Shown here: positions 8,551-16,407 of the stretch, in pieces | Layout of the letters: each line of letters begins with the position of its first letter | Position numbering within the stretch: the stretch's first letter is position 1 | Source of the DNA: Actinomycetota bacterium | Lineage (GTDB): Bacteria > Actinomycetota > Actinomycetes > S36-B12 > GCA-2699445 | Length of the DNA stretch: 35,623 nt | Assembly (NCBI GenBank): GCA_029978705.1 | Contig: JAPOIY010000026.1 | Span: forward strand, 1 to 35,623 | Direction of reading: 5' to 3' | Position numbers and translations under genes: made by a program | Notes under the pieces: model-generated | Told to the model about the DNA's origin: nothing | Seen by the model: only the letters and a program-made list of their open reading frames with translations | Database searches by the model: none

Positions 8551-9816
8551 ATGGCGTTTCGTACTGCTCCCTGGACCGCTGCCGTCGCCGTTTGCGCGCT
8601 CCTTGCCCCCCTGGCGGCGCCCGCAGGTGCGGGGACCGCGGGGACCGTCACCGAGTTCTCGGCCGGCATCCCCACCAACGCCGGCATCGCAGACATGGTT
8701 CCGGCCAGCTCCGAGGCCGTGTGGTTCGCCCAGTACTACGCCGACCGGATCGGCCTGATCAACGATGCCGGGCAAGTCACGGAGTATGCCGCCCCGGCGG
8801 GCTCCGGGCCACGTGGCACGGCGGTCGGTCCCGACGGCAACCTGTGGTTCACCCAGGCGAATGCCGGTGCGATCGGCCGGATGACTCCGACCGGCCGCGT
8901 CGTGAGCTACTCCCGTGGGATCCCCGCCGGTGCGGAGCCACAGTTCCTCTCCCCCGGTCCCGACGGGAATCTGTGGTTCACCCAGACCGGCGTGAACCGG
9001 ATCGGGCGCATCACGCCCGAGGGCCGCATCACCGAGTTCGGGTCCACGCTCACCGCGGCACCGGAGTTCATCACCACCGGACCCGACGGAGACCTGTGGT
9101 TCACCCTGGCCGGGGTGGCCCGGGTCGGGCGGATCAGCACGAGTGGACGGATCCGCACCATCGACCTTCCCGCGGGCACGGACGCGTGGGACCTCACCGG
9201 CGGACCGGGTGGGACCATGTGGTTCACCGACCCCGCGGGTGACCGCGTGGGGCGCATCTCGGCGACAGGTGCGGTCCGACTGTTCTCGGCAGGAATCACC
9301 AGCGGGGCCGGTCCACTGGGGATCGCCCAGGGACCCGACGGCAACGTGTGGTTCACCGAGCCGGCGCTGAACCGTGTCGCCCGCATCACCCCGCGGGGCA
9401 CGGTCACCGAGTTCTCCCGGGGGATCACGGCCGCCGCCGAGCCCCATGGGATCACCGCCGGACCGGGGGGTGACATGTGGTTCGGCGAACTCGCCGGCGA
9501 CCGCATGGCGCGCATCACCACGGGAGCGTCAGCGCCCGACGACCGCGTGCACGTCGCGGCCGCCCGGGCGTCCGGCCGCTCACTCCGGCTACGCCTGCAC
9601 ACCGCCGGCGCCGGGTGGGTCTCCTTGTACGCCGGACGTGCGACGTCCTACTGCTCCGGCGCCCGCGCTACGATCCGCCGGACCACGACGGTGACGTGCC
9701 GTTGGCACGGGACGAGAGGCCCGCGTCCCCGCGTGCGCGTGACGTTCATCCCGACGGGGGGCACGCCGAACACCGTGTGGGCCCACCCCCAGGCACGCAG
9801 CCGCGGTCGCGGGTGA
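8551..9816 (+). CDS. secreted Vgb-like seven-bladed beta-propeller
   Basis: A 421-residue protein with a signal peptide (MAFRTAPWTAAVAVCALLAPLAAPAGA). Seven repeats of about 42 residues follow, each with a GPDGNLWFTQ-like strand and an (I/V)GRI(T/S)xxGxxxEF strand, the hallmark of virginiamycin B lyase-like (streptogramin lyase fold) propellers. Blade 6 keeps WFTE and blade 7 has WFGE. After about residue 325 comes an Arg-rich C-terminal beta domain with two cysteines (YCSG and TCRW), probably disulfide-bonded, which I do not recognise. True Vgb opens the streptogramin ring, but most secreted homologues have no proven activity, so this should not be read as antibiotic resistance. It is convergent with the next gene with one base between them. 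Confidence 0.85.
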   Translation: MAFRTAPWTAAVAVCALLAPLAAPAGAGTAGTVTEFSAGIPTNAGIADMVPASSEAVWFAQYYADRIGLINDAGQVTEYAAPAGSGPRGTAVGPDGNLWFTQANAGAIGRMTPTGRVVSYSRGIPAGAEPQFLSPGPDGNLWFTQTGVNRIGRITPEGRITEFGSTLTAAPEFITTGPDGDLWFTLAGVARVGRISTSGRIRTIDLPAGTDAWDLTGGPGGTMWFTDPAGDRVGRISATGAVRLFSAGITSGAGPLGIAQGPDGNVWFTEPALNRVARITPRGTVTEFSRGITAAAEPHGITAGPGGDMWFGELAGDRMARITTGASAPDDRVHVAAARASGRSLRLRLHTAGAGWVSLYAGRATSYCSGARATIRRTTTVTCRWHGTRGPRPRVRVTFIPTGGTPNTVWAHPQARSRGRG

Positions 9817-9817
9817 T

Positions 9818-10162
9818 TCACCCGTGGGTGAAAGCCTGGATCACCACGGCTTTCCCGGCTTTGCCGCGGCGCACCGCCCGGATGCTGATCCGGTAGGTGT
9901 GGTCGGGGGCGAGTCCCTGGATGCGGTACTGCGTCTTCTTCGTGCTCTTCCACTTCCGACTGGCGACGCGGACCTGGTAGCCGGTGGGGTGCGGGCCCGT
10001 GGTGGCCGGGGACCACTTCACGTCGGCGGTGTGTGCCGTGGTCCGCGCCATGAGCACGTGCACCCGGTCGGGGGCCCGACCGCCCGGCGCCGCCGCCGCG
10101 GGAACCGCGACTGCGGGCACACACATTCCGGCGGCCACGAGGACTCCGATGAAACGACGCAT
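9818..10162 (-). CDS. small secreted fibronectin type III domain protein
   Basis: A 114-residue protein: signal peptide (MRRFIGVLVAAGMCVPAVAVPAAAA) followed by one basic fibronectin-III-like domain with the expected strand pattern (ADVKWSPATTGPHPTGYQVRV, then YRIQGLAPDHTYRISIRAV). The LAPDHTY turn and the YRISIRAV strand are typical FN3. It is probably exported and non-enzymatic. The start at 10162 is supported by a TACCCT hexamer 6 bases upstream and the signal peptide; a longer in-frame extension to 10312 is Arg/Ser-rich shadow sequence. The metallophosphoesterase ends 46 bases upstream on the same strand. Confidence 0.75.
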   Translation of the reverse strand: MRRFIGVLVAAGMCVPAVAVPAAAAPGGRAPDRVHVLMARTTAHTADVKWSPATTGPHPTGYQVRVASRKWKSTKKTQYRIQGLAPDHTYRISIRAVRRGKAGKAVVIQAFTHG

Positions 10163-10174
10163 GCCCTCAGGGTA
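10163..10174 (-). promoter_or_regulatory. leaderless-type -10 for the FN3 gene
   Basis: On the minus strand TACCCT (10174-10169) lies 6 bases before ATG 10162. Confidence 0.5.
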
Positions 10175-10208
10175 CGACCTGCTCGACGTGGCGTCCTGGC
10201 CGCCGCGA

Positions 10209-11666
10209 TCAGTCCGACCGGCACGCCAACTGGCGGTCGCGCAGCGAGCACTGGGCGAACTGCTGACCGTTCGGACCCAGCTGGGCGATGGCCCACCGCC
10301 CGGCACGGGCACCGGGGGTGGCGATGCCGAAACCGAACCGCACGTCCGTCCACTCGTCGATCGCGGTCGGATACGGCGTGACCCCGGGAACGTCCGGCGA
10401 GCCGTCGGGATTGGCGAGCGGCCCGGTGGCGGGGATCGAGTACCCGGTGGTGGGACCCAGGAGGGTGCCGCCGTTGCCCAGCACCAGGCTGCCTGGCTGA
10501 CCCGGGATCTGGACCGCCTGGGCCAGGTGGAGGTGACTGGACAGCACCATGCCGTAGTTCGCCAGCAGGCCCTGGGACGCCGCCGTCTGGTCGAGCGAGG
10601 ACCAGGGTGTCCACTCCGGGTTGCCGGGCGGTGCCATCTGGGTGGACACGATGCCGAAGACCGGGCGGTGGGTCAGCAGCCAGGAGTCCTGCCCCGGCTT
10701 CGGTTCGGTCATCGCCTGGGCGCGCTGGTACGTGGGACGTTGCACTGCCGCCCACTGCGTCACCGCGGTGTCGGACCCGTAGGCGGAATCGACCAGGGCC
10801 AGTCGCAGGGTCCGCTCCGGAGTGATCCTGATCGTGGCGGCCCACGTGGGTGTCGTGGCCGGCGCGGGGGCCGCCAGACCCGCCGGGGTGGCCACGGGCG
10901 CACACAGTCCGGCGGTGTCGGGACGCGGGTCGAGGAACAGGAAGAACCCGTTGCCCCCGCGGTCGCACGTCTCGTGGTTGCCGCGCAGCATCAGGATGGG
11001 CGCCACCGACAACATCGGGTTCATCGGGACCAGGACCTCGGCCAGCCAGCCGTAGTCGCTGTCCAGGAAGGGCATCCCGGCAAGCGGTGGCGGACTGCCG
11101 CCGCAGTTGGCCTGGGAGTCGGCGGGACAGGACTCCTCCCGGTAGTAGAAGTCGCCGACGTCGAGGATGACGTCCGGGTCCTGCTGGGCGATCCTCCGGG
11201 AGATCCGGGCGATGGGCCACGCCGTCGGGTCCGAGCAGTCCTGGACGAGGTCGCTGCGGATCCGGCAGCCGGTGTCGCCGACCAGGGCGATCCGGTCGAC
11301 GGAGCGCGGCATGGTCGCTGGGATGGCCCGGCCCCGCACCTCAGCGGTCGCGAGCCCCGCCGGCAACCCCACGGAACAGACCGTGACCGAGGCGAAGGCG
11401 ATCGCCGCTGTGGCGCCCGGCGCGCGCACCTCCATCGGGAGGCTGCTGCGGTGGCCCTTGGGGTCGGACACCTTCACCTGGGGACAACTGTCCCCCCGGG
11501 CGACGACGACCCGGGCCACGAGCCGGGACTCGGCGGCCGACTTCGGCGCGATCAGCGAATACGCGGCGATGACCCCCGGCGGCAGGTCGGCCGACGCCGC
11601 CTCCGCTGCGGGACCCGGGACGGCCAGAGCGGCGGCGAGCAGACCGGCCACCAGAGACATGTGCAT
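10209..11666 (-). CDS. secreted metallophosphoesterase
   Basis: A 485-residue calcineurin-like phosphoesterase with a signal peptide (MHMSLVAGLLAAALAVPGPAAEAASA). The five metal-binding blocks are visible in order: VGDTGCR, ILDVGDFYY, LRGNHETC, LLTHRPVFG and SSHLHLAQ, the last a variant of the usual GHxH. Two cysteine-rich loops (ESCPADSQANCGG and ETCDRGG) and C-terminal CSLRDRQLAC suggest disulfides, fitting an exported protein. An N-terminal beta region of about 110 residues precedes the catalytic domain. The substrate is unknown: a phosphomonoester, phosphodiester or nucleotide are all possible. It is divergent from the secreted EEP phosphatase/nuclease 83 bases away. Confidence 0.88.
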   Translation of the reverse strand: MHMSLVAGLLAAALAVPGPAAEAASADLPPGVIAAYSLIAPKSAAESRLVARVVVARGDSCPQVKVSDPKGHRSSLPMEVRAPGATAAIAFASVTVCSVGLPAGLATAEVRGRAIPATMPRSVDRIALVGDTGCRIRSDLVQDCSDPTAWPIARISRRIAQQDPDVILDVGDFYYREESCPADSQANCGGSPPPLAGMPFLDSDYGWLAEVLVPMNPMLSVAPILMLRGNHETCDRGGNGFFLFLDPRPDTAGLCAPVATPAGLAAPAPATTPTWAATIRITPERTLRLALVDSAYGSDTAVTQWAAVQRPTYQRAQAMTEPKPGQDSWLLTHRPVFGIVSTQMAPPGNPEWTPWSSLDQTAASQGLLANYGMVLSSHLHLAQAVQIPGQPGSLVLGNGGTLLGPTTGYSIPATGPLANPDGSPDVPGVTPYPTAIDEWTDVRFGFGIATPGARAGRWAIAQLGPNGQQFAQCSLRDRQLACRSD

Positions 11667-11678
11667 GCTCGCAGCGTA
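11667..11678 (-). promoter_or_regulatory. leaderless-type -10 for the metallophosphoesterase
   Basis: On the minus strand TACGCT (11678-11673) lies 6 bases before ATG 11666. Confidence 0.5.
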
Positions 11679-11724
11679 GTCCGGCGGGAACCGCCTTCCG
11701 GGTGCATCGCACGACGCGCGGACC

Positions 11725-11742
11725 TAGCCTGCACGGGGGAGG
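11725..11742 (+). promoter_or_regulatory. promoter -10 and ribosome site of the EEP gene
   Basis: TAGCCT at 11725-11730 is a likely -10. GGAGG at 11738-11742 lies 7 bases before ATG 11750. Unlike its neighbours this gene therefore has a short leader. Confidence 0.45.
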
Positions 11743-11749
11743 TGCCGAC

Positions 11750-12994
11750 ATGCGTCGCATCCTGGCAGCGGCCATCGGCCTTCTGCTGATCGGCTCGGCC
11801 GCGCCCGTCCCGGCGGCCGGACGGCAGCCCGGGGCCGCGGCGACCCGCTCGCTGCAGTTCGCGACCTGGAACTTCTGCAACCACACCTGTCCCAACTACG
11901 ACTCCCGCGTCAAGGCGCTGACGCGCACCATCGCGCTCACCCGGCCCGACGTGCTGGCGCTGCAGGAGGTCGACGTGCGCGGCCGGCGTCTGGAGCGGGT
12001 CGCCGGTGCCCTGGCGGCGATCGGATACCAGAACACCGACCCGACCATCTCCGACACCTGCCCGCAGAAGTGCGAGTCGCACATCTTCGTCGATCTCACC
12101 AAGTTCGAGGTGCCCGGTCGCGACCTGGCTCCCACGCTGTCCGACCGCTGCCGCAACCTGCTCACCCCCGCCTTCCGCCACGCCGAGGTGGACGGGCTGC
12201 GACAGAAGATCCAGCGGATCCGGGACGAGTACGCGGGCACCAAGCCCTCCGACACCGCCCGCTGGCAGCGCTACCAGGCCGAGCTCGACGCTGTGCACGA
12301 GCAACAGGACGCCCTGACCGCCGAGATCGAAGGCTGCCGGCAGCAGGAGGCCACCGTCCGCAACTACCGCAGCCCGACGTTCGGGGTGCTGCACCTGGAC
12401 GGCCTGCGCAGCGGGGCCCGCGGAAACCCGGCGGCCTTCGCCGTCATCCGCGACCGGCGCACGGGCGCCACCCTGATGGCCGTATCCCTGCATCTGTACA
12501 CCCGCAGCAAGGAGGGCAACAGCAACCGGGGCCGCAACGAGGCCGTGCGCGGGGTGGCGGACTGGACGGCGCAGCGGGAGGCGCAGCTGGGCCTCGTCGG
12601 GCTGCCCACCTTCGTCATGGGCGACTTCAACACCTACGAGCGCAAGCAGCCACGCGGCCCGGACTGGACCCTGCAGCGAATGGGCTTCCGCAACGCCGAC
12701 CAGGCCAAGGTCCGGGTCGGGGCCCGCTACCCCACCGTCAACCGCATGCCCATGGACGCCAAGTGGAAAGGTTTCCCGCCACGGCCACGGAAGTTCCTCG
12801 CAGGCGGCCCCCAGATCGACCACATCATGTCCCGCGGCGCCCCCCGCGCCGCGAAGTTCGAGGTGTTCATCCGGCTGACCAAAGGTGGCCATTTCGACGA
12901 GCGGTACCGCGCCTCGGATCACAACCTGGTCCGGGCCCTGATCCCGGTGCCGGTGGGGACCACCGCGGCTACGGCGTCGTCATCGACCCCTTGA
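11750..12994 (+). CDS. secreted endonuclease/exonuclease/phosphatase-fold protein with helical insertion
   Basis: A 414-residue member of the EEP (DNase I-like) superfamily with a signal peptide (MRRILAAAIGLLLIGSAAPVPAAG). Catalytic residues expected from DNase I are all visible: Asn41 (ATWNFC), Glu73 (LQEVD), His248 (SLHLY), Asp292 and Asn294 (MGDFNTY), Asp357 (QIDHIM), and Asp390-His391 (ASDHN). Between residues about 146 and 200 lies a charged, Gln/Glu/Arg-rich segment predicted to be a coiled-coil hairpin, inserted before the FGVLHLDGL strand; cysteines at 104, 108, 134 and 196 may form disulfides. The target could be DNA, RNA or a phosphoester; sequence does not decide. It overlaps the RNase gene by 15 bases at the convergent 3' ends. 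Confidence 0.88.
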   Translation: MRRILAAAIGLLLIGSAAPVPAAGRQPGAAATRSLQFATWNFCNHTCPNYDSRVKALTRTIALTRPDVLALQEVDVRGRRLERVAGALAAIGYQNTDPTISDTCPQKCESHIFVDLTKFEVPGRDLAPTLSDRCRNLLTPAFRHAEVDGLRQKIQRIRDEYAGTKPSDTARWQRYQAELDAVHEQQDALTAEIEGCRQQEATVRNYRSPTFGVLHLDGLRSGARGNPAAFAVIRDRRTGATLMAVSLHLYTRSKEGNSNRGRNEAVRGVADWTAQREAQLGLVGLPTFVMGDFNTYERKQPRGPDWTLQRMGFRNADQAKVRVGARYPTVNRMPMDAKWKGFPPRPRKFLAGGPQIDHIMSRGAPRAAKFEVFIRLTKGGHFDERYRASDHNLVRALIPVPVGTTAATASSSTP

Positions 12995-14443
12995 CGACCC
13001 ACGCGTAGCAGCCCCGTCGCCACTGAACAGGACCAGTCGCCGCTCCGGGTCGGCCACCCGCAGCACGACATCCGCGCGGGTGCCGACCTCCAGCCCGCCG
13101 GTGGCCTTCGCGCGCACCCCGGGATCGCGGATGACGATGGTGAACCCCCGGGACCGGTCCCGGTCCACGACGGCCGCCCGGAACTCCTCGCCGACCCGGT
13201 CGGACAACAACACGGCCTCCACCAGGTTGATCGACTCCCGTTCGAGCGACCGAGACAGCCGCGTGGCCGCCGTCATCAGGTCGGGCAGCAGGGGCAACGC
13301 CTCCCGGACCCACGCGGGGACGGCGTGGCCCGCACTCGCCGACAGCGCGATCTCCGTGCCGAACCGGTCCACCAGGCGCCGCAACGGAGCCGTGACGTGG
13401 GCGTAAGGAGCGGCCACGGCGGAGTGGCTGTTGAGGCTGGGCGCGGCGCCGTCGAACACGGTGTAGCCCGCCCCCCGCAACAGCGTGGTGGCCAGCGACA
13501 GGAACGCCAGGTGAGCGGGCTGGCTCGGGTCGGCGGACCGGATCAGGTCGGCGTACGACCCTTGGTCGGGCCACGTCAGGCCGAGGGCGCGCGCCGTGCG
13601 GCGCACCCGGGCCAGGTCGGCGGGGGCGGGCGGCGGCATCGTGCGCAGGATGCCCACGCCCTCGGCGAGCATGATGTCGGCCGCCTGCATCCCGGTCAGC
13701 AGGGAGATCTGGGCGTTCCATCGCTCGACGGGTAGCGGCGCCCGGAACGACAGGCGCCATTCACCGGCGTCCTCGCTGACCACCTGCTCGGGGACCGGCA
13801 GGTCGATGCCACCGCGCAGCCTCTCCTGCTCCTGCCGCAGTTCGCCGACCTCGCGCAACAGGTGCGCCTGGCTGTCCGGCGGCCCGGAAGCGGCGGTCAG
13901 ATCGGCCTGCACCTCCTCGTAGGACAGCTTGGCCCGAGACCGTACGACAGCGCGCACGACGGTCGTGTCGGTCACCGACCCGCCCGCGTCCAACGTCAGG
14001 CGCCACACGGCAGCGGGCCGGTCCTGGTCGGGCAGGAGACTGGCGGCACCTTCGGACAGCACCGCCGGGTGGAGGGGGATACGCCCGTCCGGCGCGTACA
14101 GGGTGAGGCCGCGGCGGCGTGCCTCCTCGTCCACCGCACCCCCGGCCGGGGCGAACGCGGCGACGTCCGCGATCGCGTAGTGCACCACATAGCCGTCGCC
14201 GTCCCGGGCCAGGAACACCGCCTGGTCCAGGTCCAGGGAGCCGGGTGGGTCGATGGTGACGAACGGGAGGTCCCGCAAGTCGACCCGGTCGGGGTCCGCC
14301 GCTCCGGCGGCGGCCGCGCGGTCGGCGGCGGCGACCACCTCGGGCGGGAACTGGCGGGGGACGTCGAGGTCCTCCCGCACGCGCTGCAGTCCGGCGCGGA
14401 CCTGCCCGTCTTGGGCGCTGAGGCGCACCACGCGGCTGGTCAT
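12980..14443 (-). CDS. short RNB-domain ribonuclease (RNase II/R family)
   Basis: A 487-residue protein with an RNB catalytic domain, which degrades RNA 3' to 5' processively in RNase II and R. The catalytic stretch is FVTIDPPGSLDLDQAVF: Asp65, Asp71 and Asp73 match three of the four RNase II aspartates, while the fourth (Asp210 in E. coli RNase II) is Gln74. From memory this DLDQ form is usual in the actinobacterial subgroup. HYAIADVAAF, the RRGLTLY...RIPLHP segment and the HSAVAAPYAHVTAPLRR stretch follow in the correct order. The cold-shock domains seen before RNB in RNase R are absent (only about 55 residues precede it), and the C-terminal S1-like region is short. Start ATG 14443 is preceded by GACTGT at the leaderless distance; the in-frame ATG at 14563 gives shadow sequence. 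Confidence 0.9.
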   Translation of the reverse strand: MTSRVVRLSAQDGQVRAGLQRVREDLDVPRQFPPEVVAAADRAAAAGAADPDRVDLRDLPFVTIDPPGSLDLDQAVFLARDGDGYVVHYAIADVAAFAPAGGAVDEEARRRGLTLYAPDGRIPLHPAVLSEGAASLLPDQDRPAAVWRLTLDAGGSVTDTTVVRAVVRSRAKLSYEEVQADLTAASGPPDSQAHLLREVGELRQEQERLRGGIDLPVPEQVVSEDAGEWRLSFRAPLPVERWNAQISLLTGMQAADIMLAEGVGILRTMPPPAPADLARVRRTARALGLTWPDQGSYADLIRSADPSQPAHLAFLSLATTLLRGAGYTVFDGAAPSLNSHSAVAAPYAHVTAPLRRLVDRFGTEIALSASAGHAVPAWVREALPLLPDLMTAATRLSRSLERESINLVEAVLLSDRVGEEFRAAVVDRDRSRGFTIVIRDPGVRAKATGGLEVGTRADVVLRVADPERRLVLFSGDGAATRGSSRGR

Positions 14444-14455
14444 GGGGCAACAGTC
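14444..14455 (-). promoter_or_regulatory. leaderless-type -10 for the RNB gene
   Basis: On the minus strand GACTGT (14455-14450) lies 6 bases before ATG 14443. Confidence 0.45.
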
Positions 14456-14483
14456 GCAGATATCGCGTGCGGATGACCCGGCG

Positions 14484-15203
14484 TCACTCCCGCACGAGCA
14501 GGCAGCCGCACTCGGGGCATTCGACCAGGTCGTCGGTGGGGGCCGCCCGCAGCTCCGCGACATCGGCAGGCGGCAGCTCCAGCCGACAGCCCCCGCACTG
14601 GGAGCCGGTCAGAGCGGCGGCGGCCACGGGGGTGTCGGCCCGCACGGACTCGTAGCGACGCAGCAGGTCCGGCGCCAGGTCGGCGGTGATGGCCGTGCGC
14701 TGGGCGGCGATCTCCGTCAACTCATTCTCGGCCTCCTGCTGCGCGGCAGTGCGCGCCGCGGTGGCGGCCGCCAACTCCTGCGCGAGGCGCGGCTCCCCCT
14801 CCCGCAGGTCGGCCACGAGGCGTTCCAGATCCTCCTGCCGCTGCATCACCTCCAACTCGCCGTCCTCGAGGTCGCCCAGGCGGCGCTGGAGGGACGCCAG
14901 TTCGTGCTGCAGGTCGCGGTGCACCTTGGCGGACACTCCTTGGTCCGCGAGGTCCTGGTCGCGCTCCAGCCGGGCCCGCACGCGGCGCACGTCCTCCTCG
15001 CTGCGCGCGATCTCGCGCTGCAGGTCGGTGGCCTCGGTCTGCGCCTCGATCATGCGGCGGCGCAGGGCCGCCAACTGGTCGGTGAGCTGGTGCATTCTCC
15101 GGTCCAACTCCCGACCGGAGGCGCCATGCCGCAGCCGCGCCTCCTGGTTGTCGGCCGCCTGGAGTTTCAGGAGGAGTTGCTGCTGCTGCGGGTCGGCCTT
15201 CAT
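14484..15203 (-). CDS. zinc-ribbon coiled-coil protein (CT398-like)
   Basis: A 239-residue protein in two parts. Residues about 5-185 are heptad-rich, dominated by Leu, Arg, Glu, Gln and Ala, and predicted to form a long antiparallel coiled coil. The last 50 residues hold a C4 zinc ribbon: CGGC...CPECGC. This is the layout of the CT398/HP0958-type family, proposed to bind nucleic acid or act as a chaperone-like partner; its role in actinobacteria is unsettled. ATG 15203 overlaps the Nif3 stop (ATGA), so the two are translationally coupled, a pairing known across actinobacteria. The RNB gene follows after 40 bases and has its own promoter candidate. Confidence 0.92.
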   Translation of the reverse strand: MKADPQQQQLLLKLQAADNQEARLRHGASGRELDRRMHQLTDQLAALRRRMIEAQTEATDLQREIARSEEDVRRVRARLERDQDLADQGVSAKVHRDLQHELASLQRRLGDLEDGELEVMQRQEDLERLVADLREGEPRLAQELAAATAARTAAQQEAENELTEIAAQRTAITADLAPDLLRRYESVRADTPVAAAALTGSQCGGCRLELPPADVAELRAAPTDDLVECPECGCLLVRE

Positions 15204-16351
15204 TGGGGGGCTCCCGACGGGTAGTGGGCGGTCCAGGGATCGGTGCATCCGGCGGCGACGTCGGCGGTGAGCTGCCAGTCCCGCTGCTGCGCGTCGGCGA
15301 GCAGCGTATCGGCCCATGACTGCAGCCACAGAGCCTCACCAGCGGCATGCGGCACGTCGATCAGGACCGTGCCGTGGTCGCCGACGAAGTCGAGGGCGGG
15401 ATGGTGGCGCAGGTCGGAGGTCACGTAGGCGTCGACGGGCAGGCGGGCGACGTCCGCCAACAGGGAGTCGCCGGCACCACCGCACACGGCGACCGACCGC
15501 ACCGGCCGCTCCGGCGCCCCGGCCAGTCGCACGCCCGCAGCGGTTGCGGGCAGCACGGCAGCCAGGTGCCGCGCCAGATCGGCAGCCGTCGTCGGCGGCA
15601 CTGCACCCCACCGCCCCAGCCCGGTCTCCGCCGCGAGCGGTCGCGAGGGGACGACACTGAAGGCCGGCTCCTCGTAGGGGTGGGCAACGCGCAGGGCCGC
15701 CACCACGGCCTCGGTGGCACCCGGGTCCATCACCATCTCCACCCGCCGCTCCGCGACCCGTGACAGGGTCCCGGGCTCGCCCACGTGCGGGCTGGCCGAG
15801 GGCGACGGGCGGAACTGGCCGGTACCGTCCACCCAGTAGGCACATTCCTCGTACTCCCCGATCCGGCCGGCACCGGCCGCGGCGAGTTCCCGGACCAGAT
15901 CGTCGGCTTCATCCTCGGGCACGTACACGACCAGACGGTCCACGGCCACGGTCCGGGACCGCACCGGACGCCGCTGCGGAACCATCCCCACCGCATCGGC
16001 CAGGACATCGTTGACCCCGCCGGCGGCCTGGTCGGCATTGGTGTGCATGGTCAGGAGGCCACACCCACCGCGGATGAGATCGGTGAGGATGCGGCCGCGC
16101 AGGGTCGTCGGCGCCACGGAGTGCACTCCCCGCAGCAGCAGGGGGTGATGGGCGACGATGAGGGACACGTCGGCGGCCAGGGCGGCGGCGGTCACCTGCT
16201 CGGTGACGTCCACCGTGAAGCGGACCGAGCCGCACTCCGCCTGCGGGTCGCCGGCCACGAGTCCCACCCGGTCCCAGTCCTCGGCGGTGTCGGGTGCGGC
16301 GCGTCCCTCCAACAGCGCGACGACGTGTGCGAGGGTGGGTACGGCTGGCAC
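15200..16351 (-). CDS. Nif3-like dinuclear metal-centre protein
   Basis: A 383-residue Nif3 family protein (YbgI/YqfO type). The two halves of the conserved Nif3 domain flank an inserted PII/CutA-like domain. Metal-site motifs are visible: IVAHHPLLLRG, MHTNADQAAGGVND, YVTSDLRHHPALDF and DVPHAAGE. The insert, about residues 125-235, shows the typical VYVPEDEADDLVREL start, an AGAGRIGEYEECAYW stretch and AHPYEEPAFSVV. Family members form hexameric toroids with two metal ions per subunit; a GTP cyclohydrolase-like activity has been proposed for relatives but is not general. GTG 16351 is preceded by TAGAGT at 6 bases with no ribosome site, so probably leaderless. It is divergent from the DUF2786 gene. 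Confidence 0.95.
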   Translation of the reverse strand: MPAVPTLAHVVALLEGRAAPDTAEDWDRVGLVAGDPQAECGSVRFTVDVTEQVTAAALAADVSLIVAHHPLLLRGVHSVAPTTLRGRILTDLIRGGCGLLTMHTNADQAAGGVNDVLADAVGMVPQRRPVRSRTVAVDRLVVYVPEDEADDLVRELAAAGAGRIGEYEECAYWVDGTGQFRPSPSASPHVGEPGTLSRVAERRVEMVMDPGATEAVVAALRVAHPYEEPAFSVVPSRPLAAETGLGRWGAVPPTTAADLARHLAAVLPATAAGVRLAGAPERPVRSVAVCGGAGDSLLADVARLPVDAYVTSDLRHHPALDFVGDHGTVLIDVPHAAGEALWLQSWADTLLADAQQRDWQLTADVAAGCTDPWTAHYPSGAPQ

Positions 16352-16363
16352 ACCCGCACTCTA
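16352..16363 (-). promoter_or_regulatory. leaderless-type -10 for nif3
   Basis: On the minus strand TAGAGT (16363-16358) lies 6 bases before GTG 16351. Confidence 0.55.
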
Positions 16364-16395
16364 GCCAGAGTCCCCGAGCCGTCGGACCCCCGTTG

Positions 16396-16407
16396 CAGGA
16401 TGCACCC
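16396..16407 (+). promoter_or_regulatory. leaderless-type -10 for the DUF2786 gene
   Basis: CAGGAT (16396-16401) lies 6 bases before ATG 16408. With the nif3 hexamer this makes a pair of divergent leaderless promoters within 56 bases. Confidence 0.4.

Noticed and set aside
8551-9816. Reading the Vgb-like protein as an antibiotic-resistance lyase
   Set aside because: Only the propeller repeats are evident; the catalytic set was not established and secretion does not fit the known cytosolic enzyme.
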